A program made the position numbers and the translations under genes. Below, piece after piece: positions 20,300 to 31,675 of a DNA stretch of 64,000 bases. How positions within the stretch are numbered: position 1 is the stretch's first letter; each line of letters opens with the position of its first letter. The notes under the pieces are model-generated. The model made no database searches, was not told the DNA's origin, and saw only the letters and a list, made by a program, of their open reading frames with translations. The stretch comes from Acanthosepion pharaonis (lineage: Eukaryota > Mollusca > Cephalopoda > Sepiida > Sepiidae), in NCBI GenBank assembly GCA_903632075.3, contig CAHIKZ030005201.1:3169001-3233000 (forward strand), in the 5' to 3' direction.

Positions 20300-20600
20300 G
20301 GTACCTCCACTTTTTCGAGAGAAAACAGCATAGCGTTATGAAAAAGGTCACGAACTTAATAAAAATTAATATTAAAGACATTATTGTCTGAAGAAATAAC
20401 ATTTTTCCGATGAATAATGAAGATTTACAAGAATTTTTTCATTTTTTTTTTTAAATTGTAATTATAATAATTTATTATAGTTTAAAATCATGTAAAATTC
20501 TGTATTGGCCTATTTCCTGGATGTGATATAGTAATTAAGTGGAAACGAAATTTACGAATCCAAAATTGAAAAGATTAATAAACGTAGTTATGCTATTCTA
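20300..20600 (-). repeat. dispersed repeat D1
   Basis: Same orientation as 10256-11065. Starts TAGGTACCTCCAC, continues with CAGCATAGCGTTATGAAAAA and GACATTATTGTCTGAAGAAA, and ends near TTTACGAATCCAAAATTGAA. It adjoins the LINE 3' end within about 250 bases. Confidence 0.6.
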
Positions 20601-20913
20601 TTTTTTAAATAATTTTTTATTTCTTATTTTTTTTTACTTAATTTGTTCCCTATTTTCATCTATGAAAGTCTAAACGTGACATTATTATGAAACAGTCACG
20701 AGATCTAAGAGTTTTGTCACTTTACAAAAAAATTAATTTAAGACAATTTTATGGGATTTTAATTTTTTTTAATTTTTGCATAAAGCATCTTCGAAAGGTA
20801 CATAAAAGTCAATAAATTACTAGATAATTGCAGAAAATATGTTCGTTTGTAAAAATTACTAGGTAGTTAAAAAAAAAAGAAAAAAGCGTTCACTTAGATA
20901 TCGTAAATTTTAA
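20601..20913. other. AT-rich non-coding stretch
   Basis: No gene or repeat recognised beyond homopolymer runs. Confidence 0.4.
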
Positions 20914-21248
20914 ATGTCCGGTGCTGGCGATGCGTATTTGCTAATCAAATCCAATGTTCGATGCTGGCGTTGCGTAGTTGTTGGTCAAATCCACTGTCTG
21001 GTGCTAGTGTTTGCATAGCTGCTTGTCAAGTCCAATGGCGAACCTTCCGTAGTATTATAACCGAAGTGTACGGAGTAGGTTATTTGAAATCTGGACGATA
21101 TGGCCAAACAGAAGTTTAAATGTCTGGTGCTGGCTTTGCATAGTTGCTGGTCAGATTCAATGTTCGGTTTTGGCGTTGCGTAGCTGCTTGTCAAGTCTAA
21201 TGGCGAACCTTCCGTAGTATTATAACCGAGGTGTACGGAATATGTTAT
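20914..21248. repeat. hierarchical tandem repeat (40-41 bp unit)
   Basis: Five copies of a 40-41 bp unit (start TGTCCGGTGCTGGCG, end TCAAATCCAA) begin at 20914, 20955, 20995, 21121 and 21161. After the third and the fifth copy the same extra segment follows (TGGCGAACCTTCCGTAG onwards, at 21036 and 21201), so the region is also a larger direct duplication. Confidence 0.9.
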
Positions 21249-21249
21249 T

Positions 21250-21930
21250 TATTGTTGTTTTTTTTTAAAACATTGGGAAAATATTTGCTGTTTATGTTTA
21301 ACACATCCTTTTCGATATCTCGTGTGTAGTTTTTAATTGCGGAGGTCACCCATTTCTTTTTTATAAAGAAAAATCCTTAGAAGAAATTTATGCAATATCA
21401 AGTGTGAACATACGGAAAATTCGACCCCTATCTTACCAAATTAATTTAATAAAACTGAAAAAAAAAAATCACCGACTGCTGCTGTTGTTGCCTCTTATGT
21501 TTTGATTTCTGTTTTTGACGGTCGTGAAGGGTTTTTACAATGGTTTATTTTCTGTTTAATAACGTCTCGCGCGGTGTCATATGCGATGTGGTCTAATTAG
21601 CAGATTGCGGTATTGCGTCAAAACTGAGCTATGGCTAGTAAATGACAACTTTTGTATTTCCTATTACCAGCATCAGCGTGAAGTCAGATCTGTTTTTGTC
21701 CTTGTGCTTTGTGGATTCAACAACTTTCACATGTGTCCTGAAAGTAATATGTCAAGCACATATAATGTTTAAGTAAATTAAAAAAATTGATAATTTTTTT
21801 CACTAGTCGTGTCATTTCTCCTGCTCGGCACGATATCTATGCATGTTTTGTGGAAAGAGGTTGATGTTACATTTCAACCACCTGTCTTTTCTATTATACA
21901 ACAGGTGCGCAGAAATATCTTTTGAAAGTA
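21250..21930 (-). mobile_element. Penelope-like repeat, minus-strand copy
   Basis: Reverse complement of the family at 11200-12545. 21255-21510 matches 12290-12545 (for example CGATATCTCGTGTGTAGTTT), and 21730-21930 matches 11340-11474 joined to 11677-11740. It lacks the LINE insertion found in the other copy and so shows the empty site. No open frame survives. Confidence 0.6.
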
Positions 21931-22928
21931 AATATTAAGATTAACGGAATTGGAATTGTCAGTTTTTTCACTTCATGTCCCAAACCAATGTCATCAAATA
22001 TATCTTTTGATGCTCTATTTACACGGGAAATAATCAATATATAAATAACTGAACCGACGTGCAACTTTCGGATGATAACTGTGACATTCCTGTATTTATT
22101 GAACAATTTAGTTCATGCCACATTGACTGAAATACCTACCAGTACAAAAGAATTATCCTATTACTATTTTCAGAAGTTTATGTTAATGGTTGAAGCAAAA
22201 TGTATTTAAAATGGTGCTGTCAAATTATTATGATCGGTAACGATGACGTTTTTTTTTTTTTTTGGTTTTTTAATTTCCATTTGATCAAGTTGTCATAATG
22301 CGACGTATTAAAATAAGCCTAGCTACATTGAAATAGAGAAAAATGCCTTTCAGAAGCTAAGTAAAATCTTAAGAAACAAAAACTTTCGTTGGAAACAAAT
22401 AAGAGATTACTGAACTATTATGTATTTATTCATATAAATTCCATAATATAAGTTTTACTTAATTAGCCATTATTTTTCTCTAGCTCTTCAAATGTTGAAG
22501 GTATAACTAATTCTAATCTCTATTTTCCCATCTTTACACTATATTAATTTTATTTTATAAGTTGTCCCCTGTTCTGTCACTCATGAAATAAAAATAATTT
22601 TTTGTACCTAAAATAAAGATCTAAATTAAGTAACAGCAGAAGGATTATCGTTGAACTTTTAAAAGGTAAGCTTAAACATAAATTCAATACTTAGATGCAG
22701 CGCTCAATTTTGAGTTCTCTTGTAGTTTATTGATGCCTATCGCATCTACTCCTCCCTAGCTATTGTGATCATGGCCAAACCAAGAGTCCTACACAGGAGA
22801 TAGCTTACATGCTGCCCGATGAGGCAATTTTTAAGCTAGTTTATAATAAAACACGCACTGCAATTTTGGATACTAAACAAAAATAAGAGTTAATACCCTT
22901 GAGCCATGAAAGCAACGATAATGGCTAG

Positions 22929-22932
<4 letters not shown>
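21931..22932. other. AT-rich non-coding stretch
   Basis: No gene recognised. Several runs of A and T only. Confidence 0.4.

Positions 22933-22975
<43 letters not shown>
22933..22975. repeat. (TA)n microsatellite
   Basis: About 43 bases of AT repeat. A short CA-rich tract follows at 23085-23110. Confidence 0.95.
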
Positions 22976-22977
<2 letters not shown>

Positions 22978-23530
22978 ACCTCGCATAATCTGGCAACCCT
23001 GAATATGAGCTCAACTTTTCTAGGGCTTTTGAATGAACTATGAATCATTGAAATCGAACCAGTGGGAGCAGAGGAGTTGCTTGGACACACACACGCACAA
23101 ACACACACATTGTACTTTATGTATAAAATATATTTCAAACATGTTTGTTTAAATAATATGAACAAGTTCTATCAATTTTTTTTATTAATTTTCATCAAAT
23201 TTCAGAATTAGTTTTATCTAATCGGTAAATTTCCAAAATTTCATATTTATTTTTATTTTATTGTGTGTGAGTGTGTGTATAATAAGATGTCTTTCAGCAG
23301 AAATTCAAAACGTAATTGCTTAAATAATATGAACAAATTGTATCTATAAATTTTCCGAATTAGTTGTTTTATGTAGTCGGCAAATTTGCCAAAGTTCATA
23401 TTTTTGTTATATATTTTTCAGAGTACTTTCAAATGTTGCTACAATCGTTTTCAAGGATTGTGGTGTTTTTGTTTATTTTTCATTTCGGCGTTATATATAT
23501 ATAATATACATAATGTGTGTGTATGTGTAT
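22976..23530. other. non-coding stretch
   Basis: AT-rich with GT-rich short tracts near 23263 and 23515. Two related AT-rich segments (AATTTCCAAAATTTCATATT near 23227, and a similar one near 23385) suggest an old local duplication. Confidence 0.4.
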
Positions 23531-23590
23531 CTAGTATTCGAACTAAGCTCTCTGATTATCACATTCCAAGTCAATATCCATTACACCACA
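23531..23590 (-). other. tRNA-like module (possible SINE head)
   Basis: On the minus strand, GTGGTGTAATGGATATTGA resembles a pol III A-box region and AGTTCGAATACTAG a B box, about 45 bases apart. The opening GTGGTGTAATG is shared with the plus-strand modules at 50296-50532. The arms do not form a good cloverleaf by eye. Confidence 0.4.
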
Positions 23591-23702
23591 CTACACATCC
23601 AGGCAATCTAATACAGCGCTAAAATTCGAGGTACAAACCTGAAAAAAGGCAGAATATCTGGCACAATTCCAAAGGGGAAAATGGGGAAGACTGGTATTCA
23701 TC

Positions 23703-23938
23703 TGTCCTATATTTTACGTAGTCTTGTAACTGAGTTAGTAGAAAACCAGAATTGGTTTAACAACAAGTTTATTACCTTTTGGTACAAGGGACATAATGTA
23801 GAATAGAAACTAGGGAAGAAAATGTTTAGCTGTGAATGACTAACAAAGGATGCTGCTCCTCTTGATGCAGGAGTATTTTTATGTCTTTCGTCTGACGGCC
23901 AAGTCAAAACTTATAGGGAAATATTCTCCCTCACAACA
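23703..23938 (-). repeat. 3' LTR of the minus-strand gypsy element
   Basis: On the minus strand it begins TGTTGTGAGGGAG at 23938 and ends GGACA at 23703 (TG...CA, 236 bp). It contains a GGTAATAAACTTG polyadenylation signal. Immediately before it on the minus strand is AAAAGTGGAGG, a good polypurine tract. Confidence 0.75.
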
Positions 23939-24464
23939 CCTCCACTTTTGAGATTTCACCTCCTCTTGAGGCCACACCTCTTTACTTTGGGATCCATGCT
24001 CATGATTTCTGTTGGGCTTTTTCTTTTACTATTACTTTTAATAAAAATATTTCTGGTATAGGTACATCAAATACATCGTATAATATCTGCATTGGTTCTT
24101 CTAATCTTGTGTTTTTACTGTCAGAGTACCTTTTCTCAATTGTTTTAGGTGGCGTTTATGTACCCACATCGGACCTTTAATCATATATCATATTCTGTTG
24201 ACACGTTTTTCAATTAAACTTTCTTCCCAGTGTTCCCTATTCATTTTATAAATTTTAAAGAATATTTTTGTCTGAGTTAAAATATTCAAATGTATCAGTC
24301 TTTTTTCTATCCGTTTTTTTTTTTCTCGGGCAACAGTCTATCAAATACAGATTTTACCTTTCTCGCAAACATCAAATCTGCTGGAGACATACTTGACACT
24401 GTTTTATGATTAGGTGTGATACGATATACTTGTATGAATTGCTGAATTTCTATTTTCTCTACCG

Positions 24465-25090
24465 TCATATTTCTTTAGAGCTCTCTTCAGTATCAATAAA
24501 TCTCTCTGCTAATCCATTTGATCTTGGGAGGAAAGGAGGCGTTGTGATATGGTTAATTGCAAATGATTCACAGAACATTTTAAAATCTTTTGACGTGAAC
24601 TGTGTCCAATTGTCAGATAAAATGGCATCTGGGAGATTGAACCACGCAAAAAGTTCGTGCAAAAATTTAATAATAACGTTCGATGTCGGTCTTTAGCACT
24701 TTAGCACTACTGGCCATTTTGTAAACCTGTCAACAACAACAAAGTAGTAAAATCCAAGATCCTTCAAAATCAAAACGTAATCTTTCCCACGGTCTATCGG
24801 TGGCAGGCCAGTTACTAAACTGTATCGGAGTTGCTTTAGCAACCACGATTTCACCAATTTTTCTGTTCTTGTCCATATCTGGTCAGTACATAGAGCTACG
24901 CATGACTTTTCTGCGTGAATTTACTGGGTGTCCTTTATGGAAATCATTTAATACCCGTTTCTTCACGGAAACTAGCATAACAATTCGCTCTGCATATAAC
25001 AGTACATCATCATCATACATGGAAAATAAATTCCTACTATTAAAGTCCCCCTTCTTAATTTGTTCATTTAATTTCCACCTCACTTGTTTT
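24465..25090 (-). pseudogene. gypsy integrase remnant
   Basis: Two pieces are seen. At 25083-24883 the segment RIVMLVSVKKRVLNDFHKGH is the end of the zinc-binding N-terminal domain, with HKGH. At 24720-24465, FYYFVVVDRFTKWP, then LSDNWTQFTS and NHITTPPFLPRSNGLAERFI are core-domain blocks. The second catalytic block reads LSDN, and the third keeps NGLAERFI with the catalytic glutamate. Stops lie between the pieces. Confidence 0.8.
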
Positions 25091-25239
25091 TTCTTCTCAT
25101 TAATAAAAAAACATCCTTTTCTGTTCTTATTTCTATATCAGCCAAAGTTATTGGTAAATTCTGCACTAAATTATATAAGACATTCTTTATTTCGTTTTAG
25201 GCCCTTAATGCCGCCATCAACGTATCTTCTAACGGTTCG

Positions 25240-25940
25240 CAAAATCTAGGACTAAAGCGTGATAACCCGTCAGTATGACCAAGCTTTTTACATGGTAAAA
25301 AATTCCATTTTGAAATCACAATTCAAAAGTATGGTACCCCATCTCTGCAGCCTATTGGCGGTGTGGGTTGGAAAACCTTTCTTTGATCCAAAAATTGTTA
25401 TTAACGGGCAGTGATCCGTCTGTAATAAAAAAAAAAATTCTATGTATATACTTATGGAATTACTTTACGGCATAAATTATTACAAAACTCTCCTCGATTT
25501 GAGAATATTTTATTTCAGCAGTGAGTCGTGTTCCAGAAACATGAATCACTGCTTTCATTGTTCCATTTTTGTATTTGTACAAAATTACGGCCCCAATATC
25601 ATAGCTGCAGGTATCGCTAGCGTCAACTACCTCCTGATTGAGGTCAAAATGCGTTAGAAATAAATCGGATGTCTAAATTTTCTCAAAGGATTTTTGGTAC
25701 TCCTTGGTGCAGTGCCATTTTACGTCTTTCTTTAATATGTTGTTTAGTGGCTCTCGTAAATTATGCATATTTTTTTATAAATACGTTGTAATAGCTAGCA
25801 AGCGCTAAAAATGCTTTTAATATTTTAATATTTTTCAGAGCCGGCATATCCTTAATTGCTGAAAATCTAGCAGGGTCTGGAACTCTCCCATTTTCGTCAA
25901 TTAAATGAACAAAGTATTTTATTTTTTCATAAACAGATCG
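25240..25940 (-). pseudogene. gypsy reverse-transcriptase connection and RNase H remnant
   Basis: VHLIDENGRVPDPARFSAIK (about 25905) is the connection segment after the polymerase thumb, followed by FLALASYYNVFIKKY. Further downstream on the minus strand come DASDTCSYDIGAVILYKY and HVSGTRLTAEIKYSQIE, the first RNase H block with its aspartate. Frameshifts are present. Confidence 0.75.
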
Positions 25941-26200
25941 CATTTCCCTTCATTTAATTTGAATCCAAAATCCCTATTTTTTTTTTTTTAAACACTTCGT
26001 GAATATGTTCAATATGGTGTTTGCGAATATGTTTCTAAACAATCGTTCAACCCTGAGCTAAAATCTGCGCAAACTCTTAATTTACTTGTTTATTTTTATT
26101 ATTTATTTATTTATTGTATAAACGCATGGCACATCCCATTCGGAATAATTTATTTTAGAAATTAATCCCATTTTTCCAACCTATCAAGTTCATTGTTAAC
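25941..26200 (-). pseudogene. gypsy reverse-transcriptase core, internally deleted
   Basis: NNELDRLEKWD (about 26190) and RVCADFSSGLNDCLE (about 26065) open the reverse-transcriptase domain. Within about 30 bases the text moves to HIEHIHEVF, a segment that normally lies after the catalytic YxDD motif. The palm, including YxDD, has therefore been deleted between them. Confidence 0.7.
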
Positions 26201-26464
26201 TGCATCGTGTGCCGCAAAAGGAACATTCCTTTTTGGTTTGAACACGGTTGTAGCCTTACCTTTTATCTTAAATTTTGCAATTATTTTTTGCACCTTCCTA
26301 GACCTTCAGAAAAAAAACAAACTTCCGGGTAGCGTTTTTTATATCGTTTTTTATTATTATTATTTTTTTTATTTTTCAGAATCAGAAAACAAAATTTTTT
26401 CGTTACAGTATGAACTTAATGGTCCCATAAGTTAAACTGGATTATTCAATCAGTCCCAAATAGA

Positions 26465-26779
26465 TTACGGCTTCTTTTCATCATAAATACCTTTTGCTTT
26501 TATGGTTTTACCCGAAAATTCTGCAACACAATTAAATTTTCCAATGAATTTGAATTTTTTAACCGTAACGCCGCGAGCAATCTTTTTTGAAAACGTTAAA
26601 CTTGATTTACCCAATTTGATCCATGTGTAGTCATTTAATAGCGTTAAACCCAGCCCTGTATCGAGTTGAAACTTTACACGTTTTCCATTAATTTTAGTAT
26701 TAACATAGTTCCTTTTATGTTCATTTGTGCCGTGAATCGAACCCGGATCGACTGCTTGCAATATTTTAGTTGAAGTCAT
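26465..26779 (-). pseudogene. gypsy aspartic protease
   Basis: A 104-codon minus-strand open frame with VKFQLDTGLGLTLL, where DTG is the catalytic triad of retropepsins (usually DTGA; here DTGL), and a VTVKKFKFIGKF segment as expected for the second half of the domain. Confidence 0.75.
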
Positions 26780-26885
26780 ATTAACTATATTTCTAAATTG
26801 CCTTATTTTTCTTTGATTTGGAGTGTGACTGTATATGTCCTTTTATTTCCCACACTTAAAACAATGTTTTTCGTTACAGTCTTTT

Positions 26886-27190
26886 TTAAAAATGCAATTT
26901 CCCACAGCCATAACGAATTTGACTTAACAAAAGTTCTCTTATTTGTTTTATTACAACAAATTTCAAAATTCCTCTTTCCTTTCTTATTTGTTTCTTGACA
27001 TACTGCGTGCATTTGGTTGTTTTCTCTGTCTCACTTTTTTGAGTATCGTGCCTGAGATTTTCTATTCTGTTACATTCCTCAGCTACTTTCTCGAAGGTTA
27101 AATTAAAGTCTTGCTCAAATCTTGTTAGAATTTGGGCGCGAATTTCAGCGTCTTTATTCGCCGAAAGGCCCTGGAAAAAAATTAACACGT
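26886..27190 (-). pseudogene. gypsy gag C-terminal fragment
   Basis: The minus-strand frame reads KDAEIRAQILTRFEQDFNLT and VAEECNRIENLRHDT, a helical gag segment, and ends RYGCGKLHF where a zinc knuckle (C..CG..H) is expected. Probable frameshifts have removed part of the knuckle. Confidence 0.65.
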
Positions 27191-27454
27191 CGATGCTTAA
27201 TTCACTGAGTTTGAATTTCTCACATGGACGATTAACTACCGTAGCATACGTTACTTAGTCTTCATGCTCCTTCTTTCCAACAGGTGTGAAAAAGTGAGTT
27301 ATCACTGAATATTTTTCTAATAACAAAATTGTCTGTTCAATTATGATATTCACAGGTTTCTTAGAAAGTTGGCTATCTGATTACTGGTATACAATTTGTT
27401 TAATATTTTATTATTATATTATAGACGTTATTTGTCGGGCCGGAAGTCTCTATA

Positions 27455-27612
27455 TCCGGGATTGTCGACGGACGAGTTGTTATGGTAAATGGGGAAACTA
27501 ATGTGTGAATGGGTCGTGAATCAGATTAGCTAGATATAAGATAGTCAGTGACGACCAGCCTCAACCCCTCCCCATTTTTGCCCTTTGTATTTGAAATACC
27601 AAAAATATACAG
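27455..27612 (+). mobile_element. Tx1/L1-like LINE 3' UTR fragment
   Basis: Matches 19865-20030: GACGAGTTGTTATGG, GTGAATGGGTCGTGAAT and CGACCAGCCTCAACCC in the same order. A severely 5'-truncated insertion. Confidence 0.75.
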
Positions 27613-28930
27613 CGTTCCCTGACCATCCGCGTACATGAAACCTCGATAGGTTTGCCTGGCTCTTTAGTTTCATAGTTAGGTATATATATGTATATATCCT
27701 ATTACGACCCTCCCTCTTTTACAGTTATGGTAGTAGTGGGAGGCACAATAACACATAATATAAAATCACGAATTCTTTTCCAAATGGTCCTTTTCTGATT
27801 GATCAAACACGGTCGAGCTAAAGGAATCAATTAATGAACAAACACAGCAGGTGACAAACAACAGAAGGCAATGGTATAGCGATAAGAAATAATTATTTTA
27901 TTACTAAAATATATAAATCGGGGTTAAATATGTTGGGGTATATAAAAAGATGAAAGACGGGGTAAAAGAAAGCAATGAGATAAAAATAAATATTACGGGA
28001 CAAAACAATGGGTAGGGGGACTTATCTTTTCGGAAAGGTAAATATTATATTGAAAAACGACCCTGTGACGAACTTGAATGAAATTCCAAATGACAAAAAG
28101 GCAAAAATGAACAACGATAAAACAAGTAATAGAAACAAAGGAATTATCTGTTATTTGAAGAAGACTTTTTTTTTCTTCCTTTTCTTTAAGTGTCTCTTAT
28201 ATGATTCTCTTTTCTTATATATTTCTTTTTATCTTTTCTCATTTTTTTTTGCGTGTAGAAATGGATTCTTTTCTTTCTTTTTTTTCTTATTTGTCTTGTC
28301 CATGGGTTGAGTGAAGAATAAATTGAATCTTTCTTTTCCTTGACTCTCAGGATAATTTATTTTTTTTTGTTTCGTTGTATCCGCTTCTTTTAGCATATCG
28401 GAGTTTGATTTTCCTTCAATCAAAACTTTAGTGAGACTTTTCAGCTCAGAAATCTTAATAGATTTCTATCAATTCCGCACATCCAATTTTAATGAACATC
28501 ATAGAAAGTTTAGATGGACGTCCATTCCGTTTGAATTCTGAAGAGGGACTGACCTGGTGGCGTTTCTTTATTTTCGCGCCTCGATGTTGGCACGTGACTC
28601 AAAACTTCCAAATATGGATTTTTACATGGCGAAAAGAGGTCACTTTTCCTTTTTCTACCGTATCTTAGAGAGTTCAAGTTTACTTTTAATGTCTGGAAAA
28701 TATCGGGTCCAAATATCACGCGACCAAGGAGAAAGTGTACTTTTCATAGAATACATAATCTTTGCACAAATACATGCAAGTTTGATCAAGAACTGTTAAT
28801 TGTCAATTTCACTTTATTTCTTTTTCATTTTCACACTTTCTGAAAATAGTGGCTCCTCATTTAGAGTACTTTTAAAATAAAAACTTTATTGTTGATTTTA
28901 GAATAAAATTAGTCGAGAGTTCGTAACAAT
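27613..28930. other. non-coding stretch
   Basis: No gene recognised. T-rich low-complexity sequence at 28160-28310 opens spurious frames. A GC-richer patch at 28500-28760 has short open frames on both strands without recognisable motifs. Confidence 0.4.
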
Positions 28931-28931
28931 C

Positions 28932-28972
28932 CACACACGCACATACACACACACACACATATATATATATAT
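28932..28972. repeat. (CA)n(TA)n microsatellite
   Basis: Compound CA and TA dinucleotide repeat of about 40 bases. Confidence 0.9.
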
Positions 28973-29900
28973 TTATAAAAGTACACTCCATATACATACA
29001 CATATATACAAATTATATTATTATTATTATTTCTTTTGATTTCTGTTGTATAGTAATTTCCTTCCTGGTCTCAACCCGAGACCTAAGATCAGAAACAGCA
29101 TTTTTGTTAACAAAAGGACAATCTAAGAAATGCAAATGATATAGAAGAAAACATATATTAACAATTAAAATATTGAGAATTTTATAGAACTCATGTTAAG
29201 CACTCGTTTAGCCAAGCTAATAAAAGTACAACAGCAAGGAAAAATCTTGATTTGAAAATAATATTTTCTAATGAAATCATTGAATCAAATATTTAGGTTC
29301 CAAAATACTGATGAAAAAGTAATATCATTTTGATAAAAAAGTCTTTCTTTAGTCCAAACGTGTCATCAAAATCTATTTTTACTGGAATTTAATCTCTTAT
29401 TCACTTATTACGAATATTTTACCAACAAGCAAGTATCAAGTGTTGCATCTTGTTTTACGCAACTTTCTCATTTTGACAACGACGGCAATGTTTCCTAATC
29501 CTGTATTGTATGACAACATGCGATGAATAAATATATTTGCCTATTTTCAGTAAAGATTTCCCTTTCATATGTCACTATAGAGACAATGACTTAACAAAAT
29601 ATCACGATTAAAAGCTGCTTGATATGCAAACCTTTCGTGAAAGATAGCTTAGAAACCATCTGTCTGTCCCTTTGACTTTACTTTTTTTCTATCTTTCTTA
29701 AAACAATTGTCATTGTTTTGAAAATAAGCCAAAACCAGCTCTCTAAGTAAGACAAACAGAATACTCAACCTCGTGACACAGTAATGGGCATATCGCCCAT
29801 ATAAAAGATCCGGTAGCCTCCAGCTTGACAGCCACCGATATATAGTATTTTGTATAACTTCTTTCGTGTACTGTTTTCTTTCAGGACCTGGGCGATGATG
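28973..29900. other. non-coding stretch
   Basis: No gene recognised. TTTAGCCAAGCTAATAAAAG at about 29207-29226 resembles the right end of the mini-mariner at 11912-11991. Confidence 0.4.
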
Positions 29901-29904
29901 GCTC

Positions 29905-30360
29905 TTCAAAACTTCCTACTTTAACGGGAGATCGGTCGTTTTGAAGAATATGGAATCATCTCTTAATTGCTGTTGTTTCCAGGTTTACCCTGACCCGGGG
30001 TGGTAGCACATGTTAGGGGCCCAACTATGGGCAAAAATTGAACTTTCAAACAAAAATCAGTATGTATTTATAATAAAATGACCAACAATACATTTTTTAT
30101 AGCAAAATGACAATAAATGCAAAAGTAAAAACGCATATAAAAATACACTTTTATAATACAATTACCAACAATACATTTTATGATCTACAAACTATATATC
30201 TAAAAAAACATACTTTTATTTGAAAAGTATAAAATTATGTACAAACTATATTCAGTTGAAGCCATGAATTGCATTCAAAATATTTAGATTTTTCTTAAAA
30301 TATCAACGTTGCTCATATGTTCCTTTCATTGCATACTCACCATTATTCTGTAAAAGCACA
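29905..30360 (+). mobile_element. gypsy-type LTR with adjoining internal end
   Basis: ATCTCTTAATTGCTGTTG followed by a G-rich GGGGTGGTAGCACA leads into TGTTAGGGGCCC at 30011. The same order occurs at 39345-39410. The AT-rich body with CAACAATACATTTT repeats follows. The 3' limit is uncertain; no reading frame survives. Confidence 0.55.
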
Positions 30361-30718
30361 TCTTTGTTGCCACAAGACTTTTCTTCATTAGTGAGGAAAA
30401 TTTCCATCATTTCCTGCTATAAAGGTGTGACTCCTCAAGGATTGAAGAAATGGCTTGATAGATATATCGAGAGAAATGAATTTTCCATCATTTCCTGCTA
30501 TAAAGTACAGTTTAAGGGTTGATAACTCCATAGCGATACTGAGAGTGGTGTGACACTTTAAGTGTTGAATAGATAGCTTGATAGCTATAATAAGAGACGA
30601 AATAAGATTTATTAAATTCAGAGGATTTTTTTCTTCTTTGGATAAAGGCACAGAGGAAGAAGAGAAACATCGGATTTTTCCCACAAAAAACATATGGCCG
30701 AAGTTGGCAGCTGACTAT
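30361..30718. other. non-coding stretch with a small duplication
   Basis: CCATCATTTCCTGCTATAAA occurs at about 30402 and again at about 30485, a local direct repeat with a spacing of about 80 bases. No gene recognised. Confidence 0.5.
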
Positions 30719-31100
30719 GAAATGGAGATGTTATTGTTTTAAAATCCATGTTAAGAAATTATCTGCAGGCAATAACCCGGTAAGGTATAGTCGATCGAGA
30801 GATAAAGTTTAAGGAGTTCTGGAAACCAAGTTAGAGTAAAAGAATTGTTTTTTTTTATCACTTCTCAGAAGAAGAAGAGAAAATGTGAATCGCTGAAGCG
30901 GTGAAATTACTTTAGGTAAAGGCCGAAATGGAGATACTATTGTTTTTAAAATACAGGTTATGGAAATATCTGCCGGTAAGGAAAAGTCAGTCGAAATTTA
31001 AGGTATTCTGGAAACAGGGGAAAAGTTGGAGAATTGTTTTTTATCACTTTAAAAAAAGGAAGTGAAGTTGTGAATCGATGAAGAGATGAGATTTCTTTGG
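30719..31100. repeat. tandem duplication, about 210-bp unit
   Basis: Two consecutive related units start GAAATGGAGATGTTATTG (30719) and GAAATGGAGATACTATTG (about 30926). Both continue through GGTAAGG, GTTCTGGAAAC or ATTCTGGAAAC, AGAATTGTTTTTT and TGTGAATCG. They have diverged by substitutions and indels. Confidence 0.8.
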
Positions 31101-31389
31101 AATCTTGGAAGAACCGAAGTGCCACAAGATGAGGCTGTCAGGGTAACTGCTGATGAATGTTCGATTGAGAAAGCGGAAGGGGCCGAAGAATTCCGTTGAT
31201 AAAAATTTGGAACGTTAATTAAAATCAATAATTGGATCTAAGCTACGCTTACTTGCTCATGCAGTCTACAGGTCGGATTGGTCCGATGACCATAGAAGTG
31301 AAGGACTTAAGTGGAATATCAAGTGAGGCAGAGGAATTGCATACACCCATTGGACAGTATTGGTGTGAAGCACCGATACGAAAAGGAAG

Positions 31390-31675
31390 GATTTACCAAA
31401 CCTCCCCATAAGGCAGGATGTGGCACAAGACCAGTTTTTACATAGGCAATTCCGAGCCTGTAGGCTCAGGCAAAAATTTCACCTAGACCCCGCATACACG
31501 GGGTCGGGTTTGTCTTCCGCCCTAGACAAGACTCTGTCCTTCGACATAGCTTCATGTGGGTTCCTCTCTGCCCGATGGCAGAGATTTCGACAAGCCTGTT
31601 TTGAGCCTGACAGCGAACTGCCAGGACCGAGGCTGCTACCAATCTTACCTCTGACCTGGAGCTCTCTATAGTAAT
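31390..31675 (-). repeat. GC-rich dispersed repeat G1
   Basis: The reverse complement matches 63660-63830: AGAGAGGAACCCA, TAGACAAACCCGAC-like and CTTGTGCCACAT blocks in the same order. The 83-codon plus-strand open frame across it arises from the repeat and is not considered a gene. The element probably terminates in the GTGCCACAT segment. Confidence 0.7.

Larger units (their letters stand above)
23703..27190 (-). mobile_element. Ty3/gypsy retrotransposon, decayed, 5' LTR not found
   Basis: Minus-strand order from 27190 downwards: gag C-terminus, aspartic protease, reverse-transcriptase remnants, RNase H, integrase, polypurine tract, 3' LTR. Stops and frameshifts occur throughout. No matching LTR is seen upstream of gag near 27200-27450, so the 5' end is lost. 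The proteins resemble the Mag-like gypsy elements common in animal genomes. Confidence 0.85.

Noticed and set aside
24406..25249. Plus-strand open frames of 96 and 149 codons
   Set aside because: They are antisense shadows of the gypsy integrase region, whose minus-strand motifs are clear.
31420..31671. 83-codon open frame
   Set aside because: It lies across repeat G1, which has other copies without a conserved frame.
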